From Candidatus Sulfopaludibacter sp. (GTDB lineage: Bacteria > Acidobacteriota > Terriglobia > Bryobacterales > Bryobacteraceae): DNA of 60,630 bases. The translations under genes were made by a program, and so were the position numbers. Numbering within the stretch: position 1 is the first letter of the stretch; every line of letters begins with the position of its first letter. A model generated the notes under the pieces. That model saw only the letters and a list, made by a program, of their open reading frames with translations. It made no database searches and was not told where the DNA came from. Shown in pieces: positions 51,848 to 60,514 of this stretch. The stretch is from positions 1-60,630 of the forward strand of contig JARLGM010000020.1 of NCBI GenBank assembly GCA_031292755.1, written 5' to 3'.

Positions 51848-52480
51848 TTAAGGTTGCGGCACGAGATTGCGTAAAGAAAATCGCCGCTTGGCCAGTTCTA
51901 TAAAACGGGTCTTGGCACGGGACTTGATCAGGCGGAACTGGGTGGCGCTGAGATCCAGTTCGCGGCAGATATCTTCCGGAGCCTGTTCTTTCAGGTAAAA
52001 GCGGACGAGCACTTCGCGGTCGCGGCTTTTCAGGCTGTGGAGAACGCGCATGGCCAGGGTCTGGTTCTCATTTTGAATGGCGGACCGCTCCGGGTCCGGG
52101 TGACGGTCGCTAAGGCGCAGCCCCATCTCCAGGTCGGCGTGATTATTGCGGGAGTGCACGATTTGTTCGATGTGGGAGGCAACCTGGCGGCGCAGCACGG
52201 TGCGCACGTAGCCCATGAGCCGGTCGGGCTCCCGCAAGTCGCCGCGCCGGATGGACTGGGTAACGATCAGGAAAATGTCATGTACCCTGTCGTCCAGGTC
52301 CTGAGTGCCAAGCTGCCGGCAGAGGTAAAACCGGATACCTTGGGAGAAAACGCGGTACAGTTCCTCCATGCCGGACGGGTCGTCCGTCCGGATGCGCTCT
52401 ACCAGGCTTGCCCAGGTGGCGCTGTCTGCCGCGGACGCGGACTGTTCGGGGTTTACGAGTGGAGGTATGATCTCGTTCAC
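51848..52480 (-). CDS. ECF-type RNA polymerase sigma factor
   Basis: This is a 210-residue sigma-70-like protein. Region 2 is around MEELYRVFSQGIRFYLCRQL and DLDDRVHDIFLIVTQ. Region 4 is LHSLKSRDREVLVRFYLKEQ, followed by APEDICRELDLSATQFRLIK. The GTG at 52480 overlaps the stop of the CHAT gene as GTGA, so translation is coupled. A longer in-frame start lies inside the CHAT gene and is less likely. With the CHAT protein upstream and a zinc-finger protein downstream it forms a candidate signalling unit. Confidence 0.87.
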   Translation of the reverse strand: MNEIIPPLVNPEQSASAADSATWASLVERIRTDDPSGMEELYRVFSQGIRFYLCRQLGTQDLDDRVHDIFLIVTQSIRRGDLREPDRLMGYVRTVLRRQVASHIEQIVHSRNNHADLEMGLRLSDRHPDPERSAIQNENQTLAMRVLHSLKSRDREVLVRFYLKEQAPEDICRELDLSATQFRLIKSRAKTRFIELAKRRFSLRNLVPQP

Positions 52481-54978
52481 TGGCTTCCCACCGTGAGATA
52501 AGTTCCCCAATATTGGGGGTGTGCGCGCCAACCGCCGGCATGAATCATTTCCACCTGGGCGGCGCGCAATGCTTCGGAAGCGTCGGGATGGGCCTGTGCA
52601 CGCAAATGGCGATACAAGGCGCTGAACAGCACACCGCTGTCGTCGGGTGTGCTCCAGCGGCTGCCGATGACGCTCTGTGCTCCGGCCGCCAGCCAGGCGC
52701 GGGTCAAACCGAGCAAGCCCGTTCCAGGCAAAACAGCACCCTGCGCGGAACGGCAGCCGCTGAGGACCACCAGGGCGCCGTTAACCTTCCAGTGCGCAAT
52801 CTCCTCGGGCGCCAGCAGCTCGGTTTCGCCCCCTTGGTTCAGGCTCAGCGCGATCAGCCCGGTAGCGCGCCCGCCGCCGGACGGAAGAAAATGAGTGGCG
52901 AAATGCAAGACCGCGGGATTGCGCCGGATTTGTTCTTCCAATTTTTCCCGCGATGCCTCGGCGCCTTTCAGCAACACTCCTTCGCCGTCCCAGGCACGCG
53001 CGCAGGCGTCCAGTTCAGGCCCGCTGGCCACCAGGCGCGGCAGCGCCAGAGAGAGCTGACCGGTGGCAGCCGAAACAGTCAAGGCCCCGGGCCGGGTCTG
53101 CCGCGCCGCGCGAACGGCGGGCAACCGCGGATCGGCTGAGTTGTAGATGGCATCGCCAATGCCGACGAAGACCGGCGAGACGGGCCGGAAGCGTTGACGC
53201 CCAGCCGCGTCGACCCAAAAAGCGGCTCCTGGGATCAGCACGGTGTTGTGGCGCTCGGCGACAAAGACCGGGCGGGGCCCTTTGGTTTCGATGGCGAGCG
53301 CAGACAGGGGCGCTTCGAATAGACCGGGCGCGGCGGAATCCGTGCGAGCCGGTGCGGAGTGTTCGCCCTGGTCGAGCGCCAGGAGCCAGCGGGTTTTCCG
53401 CTGGAAACGCGGCGCCAGAGGACCGAACAGGGTCCGGTACAAGGCAGCGCCGGCTTCGGTGGAATCACGGAGATTCTCACGCAGGGCGCTTGTAGCTGCC
53501 GCCACCCGACCTTCGATCTGCCGCCTTGGGGGCAAGGAGTAGAGAACCAGGCCGGACCGGTCCAGCGCCCACATCCAGGACATGGAATCTCCCAGGTGGA
53601 AGCTGAGCAGGGCGGAGCGGGAGTCCAGGGCGCTCTGTACACGGCCGGCGAGCCCTGCCGAACCTGGGTGTCCGGAAACGGAAGAGAACCCGCCGGCATC
53701 CAACCGGGTTAACTCCGCCCGGGCGGAAGTCAGTTCCTCCGCGGTTGCCGGCGAGGGTGCGTGCAGGGCCTGAATTTCGGCGCGCTGCAGGTGCAGCAAT
53801 GCCTCCCAGTAGGCCGGTGAGAGTTCCGATCCGGAGCGCGGGCCGGCCACCGCGGCGCGCAGGCTGGCGGCACGATTTTCCTCGACGGCTTCGAAGGTTT
53901 CACGGATGAGGGCCGGGTTGTGGGTGATCAGGTACAGGCGGTTGCCAGCTTCGATTAAGGCCGAGTAGACCTGGTCCAACATCTCTTCGGCGCCCAGGCG
54001 GCCGGCATCGTTGGACGGAGTGGACCAACGCCACGCGCGCGCCAGGTGGACGGCAAGCCGGAGGTCTTGCAGGGCCTCCGGCAACCGGCCCTGGGCCAGG
54101 CGGACACGCCCGCGTAATTGAAAGACATCCCAGGCGGGAATGGCGCCTTGCGGACCCTGGGCCAACTCCAGGCAGCGGTCCAGCAGATGGGAAGCGGATT
54201 CCAGGTCGCCCTGTTCCATGCGCAGCCGTCCCAGGTTGCGATAGCAGCTTTCCAGGGGCAGATGGTTGAACTTGCGAACGCGGTAGGCTTCCAGGAAGGC
54301 AGAATCGGCGGCAGGAAGGTTGCCGTGGTTCAGATACTCGATTCCCAGCCGGTTCCAGCCCAGGGTATAGAGATCGACGTTGCCGGCGCGGTCGGCGCGA
54401 TCGATCCCGCGGCGGAACAAAGCCAATGCTTCCGGCATATGGCCCTGCCGGGCTCGCAGCAGGGCCAATTGGATCAGAATCTCGGGGAGGTGCCTGACGC
54501 GATCTTCGCCGGAAAGACGTTCCAGGGTTCCCCGCATCCAACTCGCGGCTGTCTCCAGGTCCCCCATTTCGGAGTAAAGGGAGGCGATATTCGAATCCAG
54601 AATGGCGACCTCGCTCCAATCGGCGGCAAGTTCCGCGAGGTGGCGGGCATCGAGGTAGCTGGGCAAGGCGAGCTGGTACTGGTGCAGGGCAAACTGGCAA
54701 CTGCCGGTATTTCCGCCGGCACGCGCCGCCAGGTCCCACACGCGAGCTTCCCGCGCGGATTTTCTGACGGATATAAACACCTGATTTGCTTGAATATAAT
54801 GCCCGGAATGAAACAACTTATTGCCGCGGTCGAGCTGCGCGCGCAGTTCGTTCCATTGCGCCGGTCTTGGCTGGGTGGGCAGCAGGGTCTTCGCCCTGTT
54901 GTGCGGTTCGGTTGGGGACACCGAGCCACTGAGCGGCAATAGGAACAGGCAACAAGCCAAAATCCTGGCCGTTCTCAA
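52477..54978 (-). CDS. Secreted TPR-CHAT protein (caspase-like fold)
   Basis: This is an 833-residue protein. A TTG at 54978, with GGAG 8 nt upstream, gives a signal peptide (ILACCLFLLPLSGSVSP). Residues 40-330 are TPR-like helical repeats. Residues 530-833 are a CHAT domain with the caspase-type dyad His696 (VLHFATHFL) and Cys742 (LVVLSGCRSAQG) in their usual settings. CHAT proteases cleave partner proteins in several bacterial signalling and defence systems. Direct overlap with an ECF sigma gene suggests a link to its control, but an exported CHAT protein could not touch cytoplasmic sigma directly. Confidence 0.88.
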   Translation of the reverse strand: MRTARILACCLFLLPLSGSVSPTEPHNRAKTLLPTQPRPAQWNELRAQLDRGNKLFHSGHYIQANQVFISVRKSAREARVWDLAARAGGNTGSCQFALHQYQLALPSYLDARHLAELAADWSEVAILDSNIASLYSEMGDLETAASWMRGTLERLSGEDRVRHLPEILIQLALLRARQGHMPEALALFRRGIDRADRAGNVDLYTLGWNRLGIEYLNHGNLPAADSAFLEAYRVRKFNHLPLESCYRNLGRLRMEQGDLESASHLLDRCLELAQGPQGAIPAWDVFQLRGRVRLAQGRLPEALQDLRLAVHLARAWRWSTPSNDAGRLGAEEMLDQVYSALIEAGNRLYLITHNPALIRETFEAVEENRAASLRAAVAGPRSGSELSPAYWEALLHLQRAEIQALHAPSPATAEELTSARAELTRLDAGGFSSVSGHPGSAGLAGRVQSALDSRSALLSFHLGDSMSWMWALDRSGLVLYSLPPRRQIEGRVAAATSALRENLRDSTEAGAALYRTLFGPLAPRFQRKTRWLLALDQGEHSAPARTDSAAPGLFEAPLSALAIETKGPRPVFVAERHNTVLIPGAAFWVDAAGRQRFRPVSPVFVGIGDAIYNSADPRLPAVRAARQTRPGALTVSAATGQLSLALPRLVASGPELDACARAWDGEGVLLKGAEASREKLEEQIRRNPAVLHFATHFLPSGGGRATGLIALSLNQGGETELLAPEEIAHWKVNGALVVLSGCRSAQGAVLPGTGLLGLTRAWLAAGAQSVIGSRWSTPDDSGVLFSALYRHLRAQAHPDASEALRAAQVEMIHAGGWRAHPQYWGTYLTVGSQ

Positions 54979-55018
54979 AGAAGCAGCTCCGCTTTTCAGT
55001 TGGTTGAGACTTTGTATA

Positions 55019-55065
55019 CCTAATAATTCTTGGGGATATCCCTATTAGGAGTATCCCCAAAGAAT
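55019..55065 (-). promoter_or_regulatory. Nested inverted repeats upstream of the CHAT-sigma operon
   Basis: Outer arms ATTCTTGGGGATA (55026-55038) and TATCCCCAAAGAAT (55052-55065) are complementary with one extra base. Competing arms CCTAATA (55019-55025) and TATTAGG (55043-55049) overlap them. The region lies about 40-90 nt before the CHAT start, where a promoter or a leader RNA would be, so it may be an operator or a switch between two hairpins. Confidence 0.5.
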
Positions 55066-55077
55066 AGTATCAACTTT

Positions 55078-55092
55078 CACAATTGAATTGTG
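55078..55092. promoter_or_regulatory. Palindrome CACAATTGAATTGTG
   Basis: Seven-base arms are perfect around one base. The site lies just upstream of the nested repeats, about 100 nt from the CHAT start codon. It has the form of a dimeric repressor or activator site; the binding protein is unknown. Confidence 0.45.
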
Positions 55093-55312
55093 TTACCCCC
55101 AAAAGAGGGTTTTTTGTAGGTAGCGCGCCTGTGGTGCGCGATTTGGTTACTTCAGGAGAGTAGCTAAGATCCACATTGCAGAAACGATGATGATCGGATC
55201 GCCAGGCGTGTGAGAGCTCCTTTCCGACTTCAGGCTAGCTTGCGAAACGGGCGCCCCGGGATCCGAAAACGATTAAGAATCTGAATACAAAGGAAATCTT
55301 TTCCTTCAAAAG

Positions 55313-55341
55313 TTGTCAACGGCTTACCGGCCGTGAATACA
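55313..55341 (+). promoter_or_regulatory. Candidate promoter for the 55.4 kb membrane gene
   Basis: TTGTCA (55313-55318, five of six consensus bases) and AATACA (55336-55341, three of six) are separated by 17 nt and lie 40 nt before the next plus-strand start. This was picked by eye. Confidence 0.28.
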
Positions 55342-55380
55342 GGATATTGAGGATTCACAAGTCCGATTCAGAGGGCTACA

Positions 55381-55662
55381 ATGCTGTTCAGGAGGCTTGT
55401 CATGTTCAGCATGTTGGCTATCCTGGTTTATCTTGTGGCCCTGGCCTTACCGCTTTGGTTGTTGCACCGGTACGGGTCGCAGATGTGGTTCTGGCACGCT
55501 CTGGCAATTGCCGGCTCGCTGGTTCTGGGTTTCATCCCGACTCCGGTTGAGTTCAAAGGCATGGCGACGGATCTGGCTTTCGGGTTTACATTCCTGTTTC
55601 TGATGCTCTGGGGTGTCGGCGGTCTCGTCGTCTACCGCCCGCACCTCCACAGACACGCGTAG
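55381..55662 (+). CDS. Small membrane protein
   Basis: This is a 93-residue protein with three hydrophobic segments (VMFSMLAILVYLVALALPLW, FWHALAIAGSLVLGFI and LAFGFTFLFLMLWGVGGLVV) and a His-rich tail. GAGGG precedes the ATG at 55381. The first gene after a 400-nt control region, it runs 27 nt ahead of the acyltransferase. No family recognised. Confidence 0.6.
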   Translation: MLFRRLVMFSMLAILVYLVALALPLWLLHRYGSQMWFWHALAIAGSLVLGFIPTPVEFKGMATDLAFGFTFLFLMLWGVGGLVVYRPHLHRHA

Positions 55663-55689
55663 ACCGGGCCCACGGTACAATGCGGGTTC

Positions 55690-56634
55690 ATGCGACACCG
55701 CTCGCCAGTTCGCGACAGGGCGGAGTATTGTCTGGCGCTCGTCGTGGTGAAGATGCTGGAATGGACCCCGGCGCGGTGGGCGCAGCCGCTGGCCGGGGCA
55801 GCCGTCCGAGTCCTGCTGGATTGGGCGGTTCCCAGACTCCGGCGGACGGCCGAGCGCAACCTGGCCCTGGCCCTGCCGGCGCTTTCCGCGGTAGAGCGGC
55901 GCCGCACCATTGACGAAGTATTTGCGTCGATTGCGCGCATGCTGGTGACATTCGCCAGGCTTCCCCAGATTCGCCAGGGAAACGTGGAGCGTTGGGTCCG
56001 CTGCGAAGGCGCCGAACATTTTGCCGGCGCGCTGCGGCAGGGGCGCGGGGTCCTGTTCGCCACGGCGCACTTGGGGAACTGGGAACTGAGCGCTTTCGCC
56101 CACGCGCTGTTGACGGGACCGATGCACGTGGTGGTGCGGCCGCTGGACAATCCGCTCATCGACCGGCTGGTGGAGCGGCGCCGGGGTCTATCGGGCAATC
56201 ACGTCATCGCCAAGCAGGATTTCGCCCGCACCATTCTGAAGGCTCTGCACGCCAATGAGGCGGTGGGCATCCTGATCGATCAGAATGCTTCGCTCGAGGG
56301 CGGAGTATTTGTCGACTTCTTCGGTGTTCCCGCCTGTGCCGGCGCGGGATTCGCCAAAATCGCGGCGCGCAGCGGTGCCGCGGTGATACCGGGTTTCGCG
56401 CTATGGAGCGAACACGAGCGGCGGTACGTGCTGCGGTTTTACCCGCCTGTGCCGATTACCGGCGATGCGGCGCGCGATACACAGGTGCTGCACAGCCGGC
56501 TGGAAGAGGTAATCCGCGCCTATCCGGGGCAATGGATGTGGCTGCATCGGCGATGGAAGACGCGGCCCCCGGGCGAGCCTTCGTTGTACGCAACGTCACA
56601 CCGGGGCGGAGAGAATCCCGCTAGTATGCAGTAA
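55690..56634 (+). CDS. LpxL/HtrB-type lysophospholipid or lipid A acyltransferase
   Basis: This is a 314-residue inner-membrane-associated acyltransferase. The catalytic motif HLGNWE is near residue 130 (VLFATAHLGNWELSAFAHAL). A second block is VGILIDQNASLEGGVFVDFF (usually DQ near residue 200), and the C-terminal WMWLHRRWKTRP is typical of the family. It transfers acyl chains to lipid A or related lipids. Direction and spacing suggest it is co-transcribed with the small membrane gene and possibly the kinase gene. Confidence 0.9.
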   Translation: MRHRSPVRDRAEYCLALVVVKMLEWTPARWAQPLAGAAVRVLLDWAVPRLRRTAERNLALALPALSAVERRRTIDEVFASIARMLVTFARLPQIRQGNVERWVRCEGAEHFAGALRQGRGVLFATAHLGNWELSAFAHALLTGPMHVVVRPLDNPLIDRLVERRRGLSGNHVIAKQDFARTILKALHANEAVGILIDQNASLEGGVFVDFFGVPACAGAGFAKIAARSGAAVIPGFALWSEHERRYVLRFYPPVPITGDAARDTQVLHSRLEEVIRAYPGQWMWLHRRWKTRPPGEPSLYATSHRGGENPASMQ

Positions 56635-56647
56635 CAGGGTTGCTGCC

Positions 56648-58357
56648 ATGGACGCACCAAACCGCCCGGATTTGAAACGCAATGCGTTCATGCTGCTATT
56701 AGCGGTGGCGGCGATTCTGGGCATGCTCCTGGTCCGGCCGTTTCTGGAGGCGGAATCCTTCTGGCTGTGTTGCGTGGTGATCCTGATGGGGGCGCTGCTG
56801 GTCTGGTTGGGGTCTTCCTGGCGGGACAGCCGCCGTATGTTAGCGGCCACCATCTCCGGCATGGGCGACGCGGTTGTGTCGACGGACGTCAAGGGGCGCA
56901 TCACATTTCTCAATTCAGCGGCGGAAAGCCTGACGGGATGGCCGCGCCAGGAGGCTATCGGTAAACCGGCCGGCGAGGTTGTCCATCTGATCGATGAACG
57001 AACCCGGCAACCCATCAACAATCCGGTGGGGCGCGTGATCGGCGAACGGGTTTCGGTGCCGCTTCAGGATGACGCGGTGCTGGTTTCCCGCAGCCGCGTG
57101 GAAGTGCCGATCGAACACAGCGCCGCGCCGGTTCGCGACGAATCCGGCGTGCTGCGCGGCGCGATCCTGGTGTTCCGCGATATCCAGAAGAGGCGCCAGT
57201 CGGAAGAACAGGCGATGCACGCCGAGAAAATGGAAGCGGTGGGCCGCCTGGCGGGAGGTGTGGCGGGCGACTTCAACAACGTCCTCACGGTGATCACCGG
57301 GTACGCCGAACTGATGCGCGGCGAAATTCCGGCCTCCAGCGCCACGCGCCGCTACGTGGACGAAATCATCTACGCGGGCGACCGCGCCGCCGCCCTCACA
57401 AGGCACCTGCTGGCCTTCAGCCGCGGCTCCAATGACCAGGCGCGCGTGCTCGACCTCAACGCCGTAATTACCGGCATGAAGCCCATGCTGCACCGGTTGT
57501 TAGGGCAGAATATCGAGCTCATCCTGCTCCCCAGTCCGGGACTGGGACGGGTGAAGGCCGGTCCGGACCAGATCGAACAGGTGGTGGTGAACCTGGCGAA
57601 CAATGCGCGCGACGCCATGCCGCGGGGTGGCAAACTGGTGATCGAAACCGCCAATGTGGATGTGGGCGAAACCGACGGCAACAAGAACTTAGGGGTGCGT
57701 CCGGGAGCGTACGTGATGCTGGCCGTCAGCGACACCGGAATCGGGATGGACCAGCAGACGAGGTCGCGCCTGTTCGAACCCTTTTTCACCACGAAGGCGC
57801 CGGGAAAAGGCAGCGGGTTGGGCCTGGCGACGGTTTACGGAGCCATCATGCAGGCGGACGGACAGGTGACCGTCTATACCCAGCCGAACTGCGGCACGAT
57901 TTTTGAAATCTACCTGCCGCGCGTCGCCGAGAAGGTTGCCGAGCCGGTGCGCAAGGCGCTGGCCCGGGGCTCGGAGACGATTCTGCTGGTGGACGACGAG
58001 GAAGGTGTGCGGCGGCTTATTTTCGCGGTGCTGCAGGCGAACGGATACGAGGTGCTGGAGGCCAATAACGGCAGCGTTGCCCTGGAAGCTTACGAAAAGA
58101 ACGCCCACAAAATCGATATGGTGCTCACCGATGTCGTCATGCCGCAAATGAATGGCTTCGAATTGGGAAAGCAACTCGCCGGGCGCAATCCGTCGCTGCG
58201 GATTCTCTACATGTCCGGCTATCGCGACAATAGCGCGGTGCTGGCGGGCGAACTTCCGCCGGCGTTTCTGCACAAACCATTCACGCCGGATACGCTGCTG
58301 AACAAAGTGAGGGAAGTATTGGATGCGGCCAATCAGCCGCCGTTAAGCTCCGGGTGA
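56648..58357 (+). CDS. Hybrid PAS histidine kinase-like protein lacking the H-box histidine
   Basis: This is a 569-residue protein. Two N-terminal helices (residues 12-55) are followed by a PAS domain (60-180), a dimerisation segment (185-250), a HATPase (about 305-435; QVVVNLANNARDAM, VSDTGIGMD, GKGSGLGLATVYG) and a C-terminal receiver (about 440-560; ILLVDDEEG, VLTDVVMPQMNG and a HKPF lysine). In relatives the phospho-acceptor lies in LAGGVAHDFNN; here the codon at 57266-57268 is GGC, giving LAGGVAGDFNN. Autophosphorylation at the usual site is therefore not possible. It may be a pseudokinase, or mutated. Confidence 0.9.
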   Translation: MDAPNRPDLKRNAFMLLLAVAAILGMLLVRPFLEAESFWLCCVVILMGALLVWLGSSWRDSRRMLAATISGMGDAVVSTDVKGRITFLNSAAESLTGWPRQEAIGKPAGEVVHLIDERTRQPINNPVGRVIGERVSVPLQDDAVLVSRSRVEVPIEHSAAPVRDESGVLRGAILVFRDIQKRRQSEEQAMHAEKMEAVGRLAGGVAGDFNNVLTVITGYAELMRGEIPASSATRRYVDEIIYAGDRAAALTRHLLAFSRGSNDQARVLDLNAVITGMKPMLHRLLGQNIELILLPSPGLGRVKAGPDQIEQVVVNLANNARDAMPRGGKLVIETANVDVGETDGNKNLGVRPGAYVMLAVSDTGIGMDQQTRSRLFEPFFTTKAPGKGSGLGLATVYGAIMQADGQVTVYTQPNCGTIFEIYLPRVAEKVAEPVRKALARGSETILLVDDEEGVRRLIFAVLQANGYEVLEANNGSVALEAYEKNAHKIDMVLTDVVMPQMNGFELGKQLAGRNPSLRILYMSGYRDNSAVLAGELPPAFLHKPFTPDTLLNKVREVLDAANQPPLSSG

Positions 58358-58382
58358 TTCGACAGGTGGTAGAATCTCGGCG

Positions 58383-58649
58383 ATGCGGTACGTCATCCTG
58401 GCTCCGGTCGCGCTGCTGGTGTGGGGCGCGATTCTGTTTCCGATCGCATCGGGGATCTACGGCCTGATCAAATGGCGTGGGTTCTGGCGCGTAGCCTCGG
58501 CGGTTCCGGTGCTGATGGCGCTGTTGTTTCTGGCTCCGATTCTGGCGAACCCGGGAGGCTGGTGGGGGCTGGTATTCATTCCTGTGGCTATGCTCTTGAG
58601 TGTTTACTCCGGGGTGGTGGTGCTGCTACACCGAAAACGCGCGAGGTAG
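58383..58649 (+). CDS. Small three-helix membrane protein
   Basis: This is an 88-residue hydrophobic protein (ILAPVALLVWGAILFPIASG, VPVLMALLFLAPILA, LVFIPVAMLLSVYSGVVVLL) with a basic C-terminus HRKRAR. It starts 25 nt after the kinase stop. No family is recognised and no motif is seen outside the membrane spans. Confidence 0.5.
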   Translation: MRYVILAPVALLVWGAILFPIASGIYGLIKWRGFWRVASAVPVLMALLFLAPILANPGGWWGLVFIPVAMLLSVYSGVVVLLHRKRAR

Positions 58650-58654
58650 GTCAG

Positions 58655-58704
58655 TTAGGCTGGAGAAGCCCAGAGTTGACTTTCTCCGAGCGGCGTGTGG
58701 CCCG
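58655..58704. repeat. Dispersed repeat, copy B
   Basis: This matches 42561-42611 (about 40 of 51 positions). It begins 5 nt after a stop codon and is followed by the palindromic GGGCCCCATGGGG segment. It lies in the 248-nt gap before the lower-GC ATPase gene, which otherwise shows no gene. Confidence 0.55.
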
Positions 58705-58897
58705 GACACAATCGAGGGCCCCATGGGGACTTCTCGTTCCTGATCCGGGAAATCGGCATCTGCGACGGACTGACACTGACGAGTCGAGTTCCGCGGCACC
58801 GCTTGGGACTGAAGGCCCGGCCGAGCGCCACTTCAATTCTATAGAACCATGTTGGGCATTGTATTTTCAATGGCTTAAGCGGTATGGTGGTAGTTCA

Positions 58898-60232
58898 ATG
58901 AGCGACCAACACGTAGAAGACGCGTTCAATTCGATGCTCCGAGCCGACTACATCCCGTTGAAGGATATCGGGAAGTTGAACCTGCTGGCGGAGTACTATG
59001 TCGACTACTACGGGTTCATCAGCCAAATCCTGAGTGAGAACGACCAGCTCATTGTGGGTAGACGAGGAACTGGCAAGACTACGCTGCTCTACCGGGCCCT
59101 CGTTGAGTGTATGCGCTCCTGGGACCCCTATGCGCAGATCAAGGCGAAACCACGGACGTTGGCGATCTATCTGGACCTGAACAAGTGCCAGTCGGTTGGC
59201 GACGCAGAATCGGCTGACTATGAAGACTTCGAACACGTAATCGTCTCCGAGTTGTGTGACGCCATAAAGGAAGAAATCCGGCGGTCATGGCCAGCGATAA
59301 ATGCTCGACCGAGCTTCTTCTCCAAGCTCTTCAAGTCTGCGGAGACGAAGAGCGTCGCAGAAACGAACAAGTTATTGGCAGAGCTTGCAGAGGTGCTGAA
59401 GTCCGGTCTCCCGCGAGTCGTTGATCGATCCGGGCGTGTCGATACGAAAGACACCGTAAAGACCAAGAAGGAAGGCGAGGTTTCCGTGGCCGGTAAGGCG
59501 TCGAAGAGCCCCTCTGGGTCAATCGGCGGTAAGCTGAAGACCGAATCGGCCCGCGAACAAGAGGAAGAGTCCGGATACTCTGTTTCATATCGGCTGACGA
59601 TTGCAGACGTGCTACGGATACTGGCGGAGCTCCGTGCAGCCGCGGGTATCTCCGCCGTCATTCTTTTAGTGGATGAGTTTTCCGCACTTTCAGAGGATCT
59701 TCAGCGACGCTTCACCACCCTTCTCAAGAAGCTGATTGGCAACCATTCCGGTGTTTTCGTTAAGTTGTGCGCGATCACAGACAAATACACTCTCGGCAGT
59801 TCCCTGATTCTGCAGCGTGACCTCTTTGAAGTCTCCCTGGACCTCGACGCTTTCGTTGAGCGTAGTGACTCGCTGAACGCTGCTATGTCGGAACTGGAGA
59901 GTCTCACCGAGAAGATTGTGACGGAGCGACTCAAAGCTTACGGCATACTGGCACCGCGGCACGTTTTCGAGGACCTGACGGACCTTTGGCGTGAACTAAG
60001 TCGATGTGCGATGGGAGTACCCCGAACCCTCGGGATTGTCCTGAAGCAAGCCTGGAACAGGGCCCAAGCATCGAGCCGACGCATAAAGAAGTCAGACATT
60101 GAGTACGGGATCCGGTATGCTTCAAAAGCCTATTTGAACCAACTCGAAGGGGCAGCTAAGGGCGGTGTCGCCCTGCCGCAATACGTGGTCGACATCTGGG
60201 ATGCGATTCTGTCCAAAGCGGTAACGGAGTGA
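58898..60232 (+). CDS. P-loop ATPase of unknown system, probable accessory gene
   Basis: This is a 444-residue soluble protein. Walker A is VGRRGTGKTTLLYRA near residue 54, and Walker B is AVILLVDEFSALSED near residue 258. A charged, low-complexity linker (about 180-230, Lys/Ser/Glu-rich) interrupts the ATPase core. The C-terminal part (SRCAMGVPRTLGIVLKQAWN) resembles the lid/winged-helix region of Orc/Cdc6-like or STAND-type NTPases. The gene is less GC-rich than its neighbours and has no homologous context, suggesting horizontal acquisition. It overlaps a second reading frame by GTGA, so it is likely the first gene of a two-gene module. Function unknown. Confidence 0.75.
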   Translation: MSDQHVEDAFNSMLRADYIPLKDIGKLNLLAEYYVDYYGFISQILSENDQLIVGRRGTGKTTLLYRALVECMRSWDPYAQIKAKPRTLAIYLDLNKCQSVGDAESADYEDFEHVIVSELCDAIKEEIRRSWPAINARPSFFSKLFKSAETKSVAETNKLLAELAEVLKSGLPRVVDRSGRVDTKDTVKTKKEGEVSVAGKASKSPSGSIGGKLKTESAREQEEESGYSVSYRLTIADVLRILAELRAAAGISAVILLVDEFSALSEDLQRRFTTLLKKLIGNHSGVFVKLCAITDKYTLGSSLILQRDLFEVSLDLDAFVERSDSLNAAMSELESLTEKIVTERLKAYGILAPRHVFEDLTDLWRELSRCAMGVPRTLGIVLKQAWNRAQASSRRIKKSDIEYGIRYASKAYLNQLEGAAKGGVALPQYVVDIWDAILSKAVTE

Positions 60233-60514
60233 ACGAAGATCGACTCAGGCGCCAGTCATTTTATGGTGTTGCCCCGCAATGAGATGAGGCTGAAATACCT
60301 CAGTATGTTCTTCGTCGTTCACCTCCTGACAAAAGGCAGAACCACTAAGAAGGAGAAATTTTCGCGTAGTCTCTACTGCATTGATTACGGCATCTGTCTC
60401 GAGAACGACTTGGGCTTTGCCACTGATAAGAACATCTTGCGGCAACAACGATTCGCGTACGATGATGATCTCGTTCAGTTTGGACCTGCCCCCTGGGCTG
60501 AGACAACCAGTTAA
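60229..60514 (+). pseudogene. Broken partner gene following the ATPase
   Basis: A GTG at 60229 overlaps the ATPase stop (GTGA) and reads NEDRLRRQSFYGVAPQ before a stop at 60281. The next frame begins MRLKYLSMFFVVHLLTKGRT at 60281-60283 and continues with SLYCIDYGICLENDLGFATD and RQQRFAYDDDLVQF to 60514. The two pieces join smoothly in composition, so one gene with a frameshift near 60278 is likely, and it stops early. After 60514 two frames remain open to the edge. Function unknown. Confidence 0.4.

Larger units (their letters stand above)
54979..55380. other. Divergent non-coding region rich in inverted repeats
   Basis: These 402 AT-richer nt separate the CHAT-sigma operon (minus) from the plus-strand genes. 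They hold two sets of inverted repeats near 55.02-55.09 kb, a short CCC/GGG hairpin followed by T6 at 55096-55116, a GCGC-flanked inverted repeat near 55122-55140, and a candidate plus-strand promoter near 55313. No gene is seen. Confidence 0.6.
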
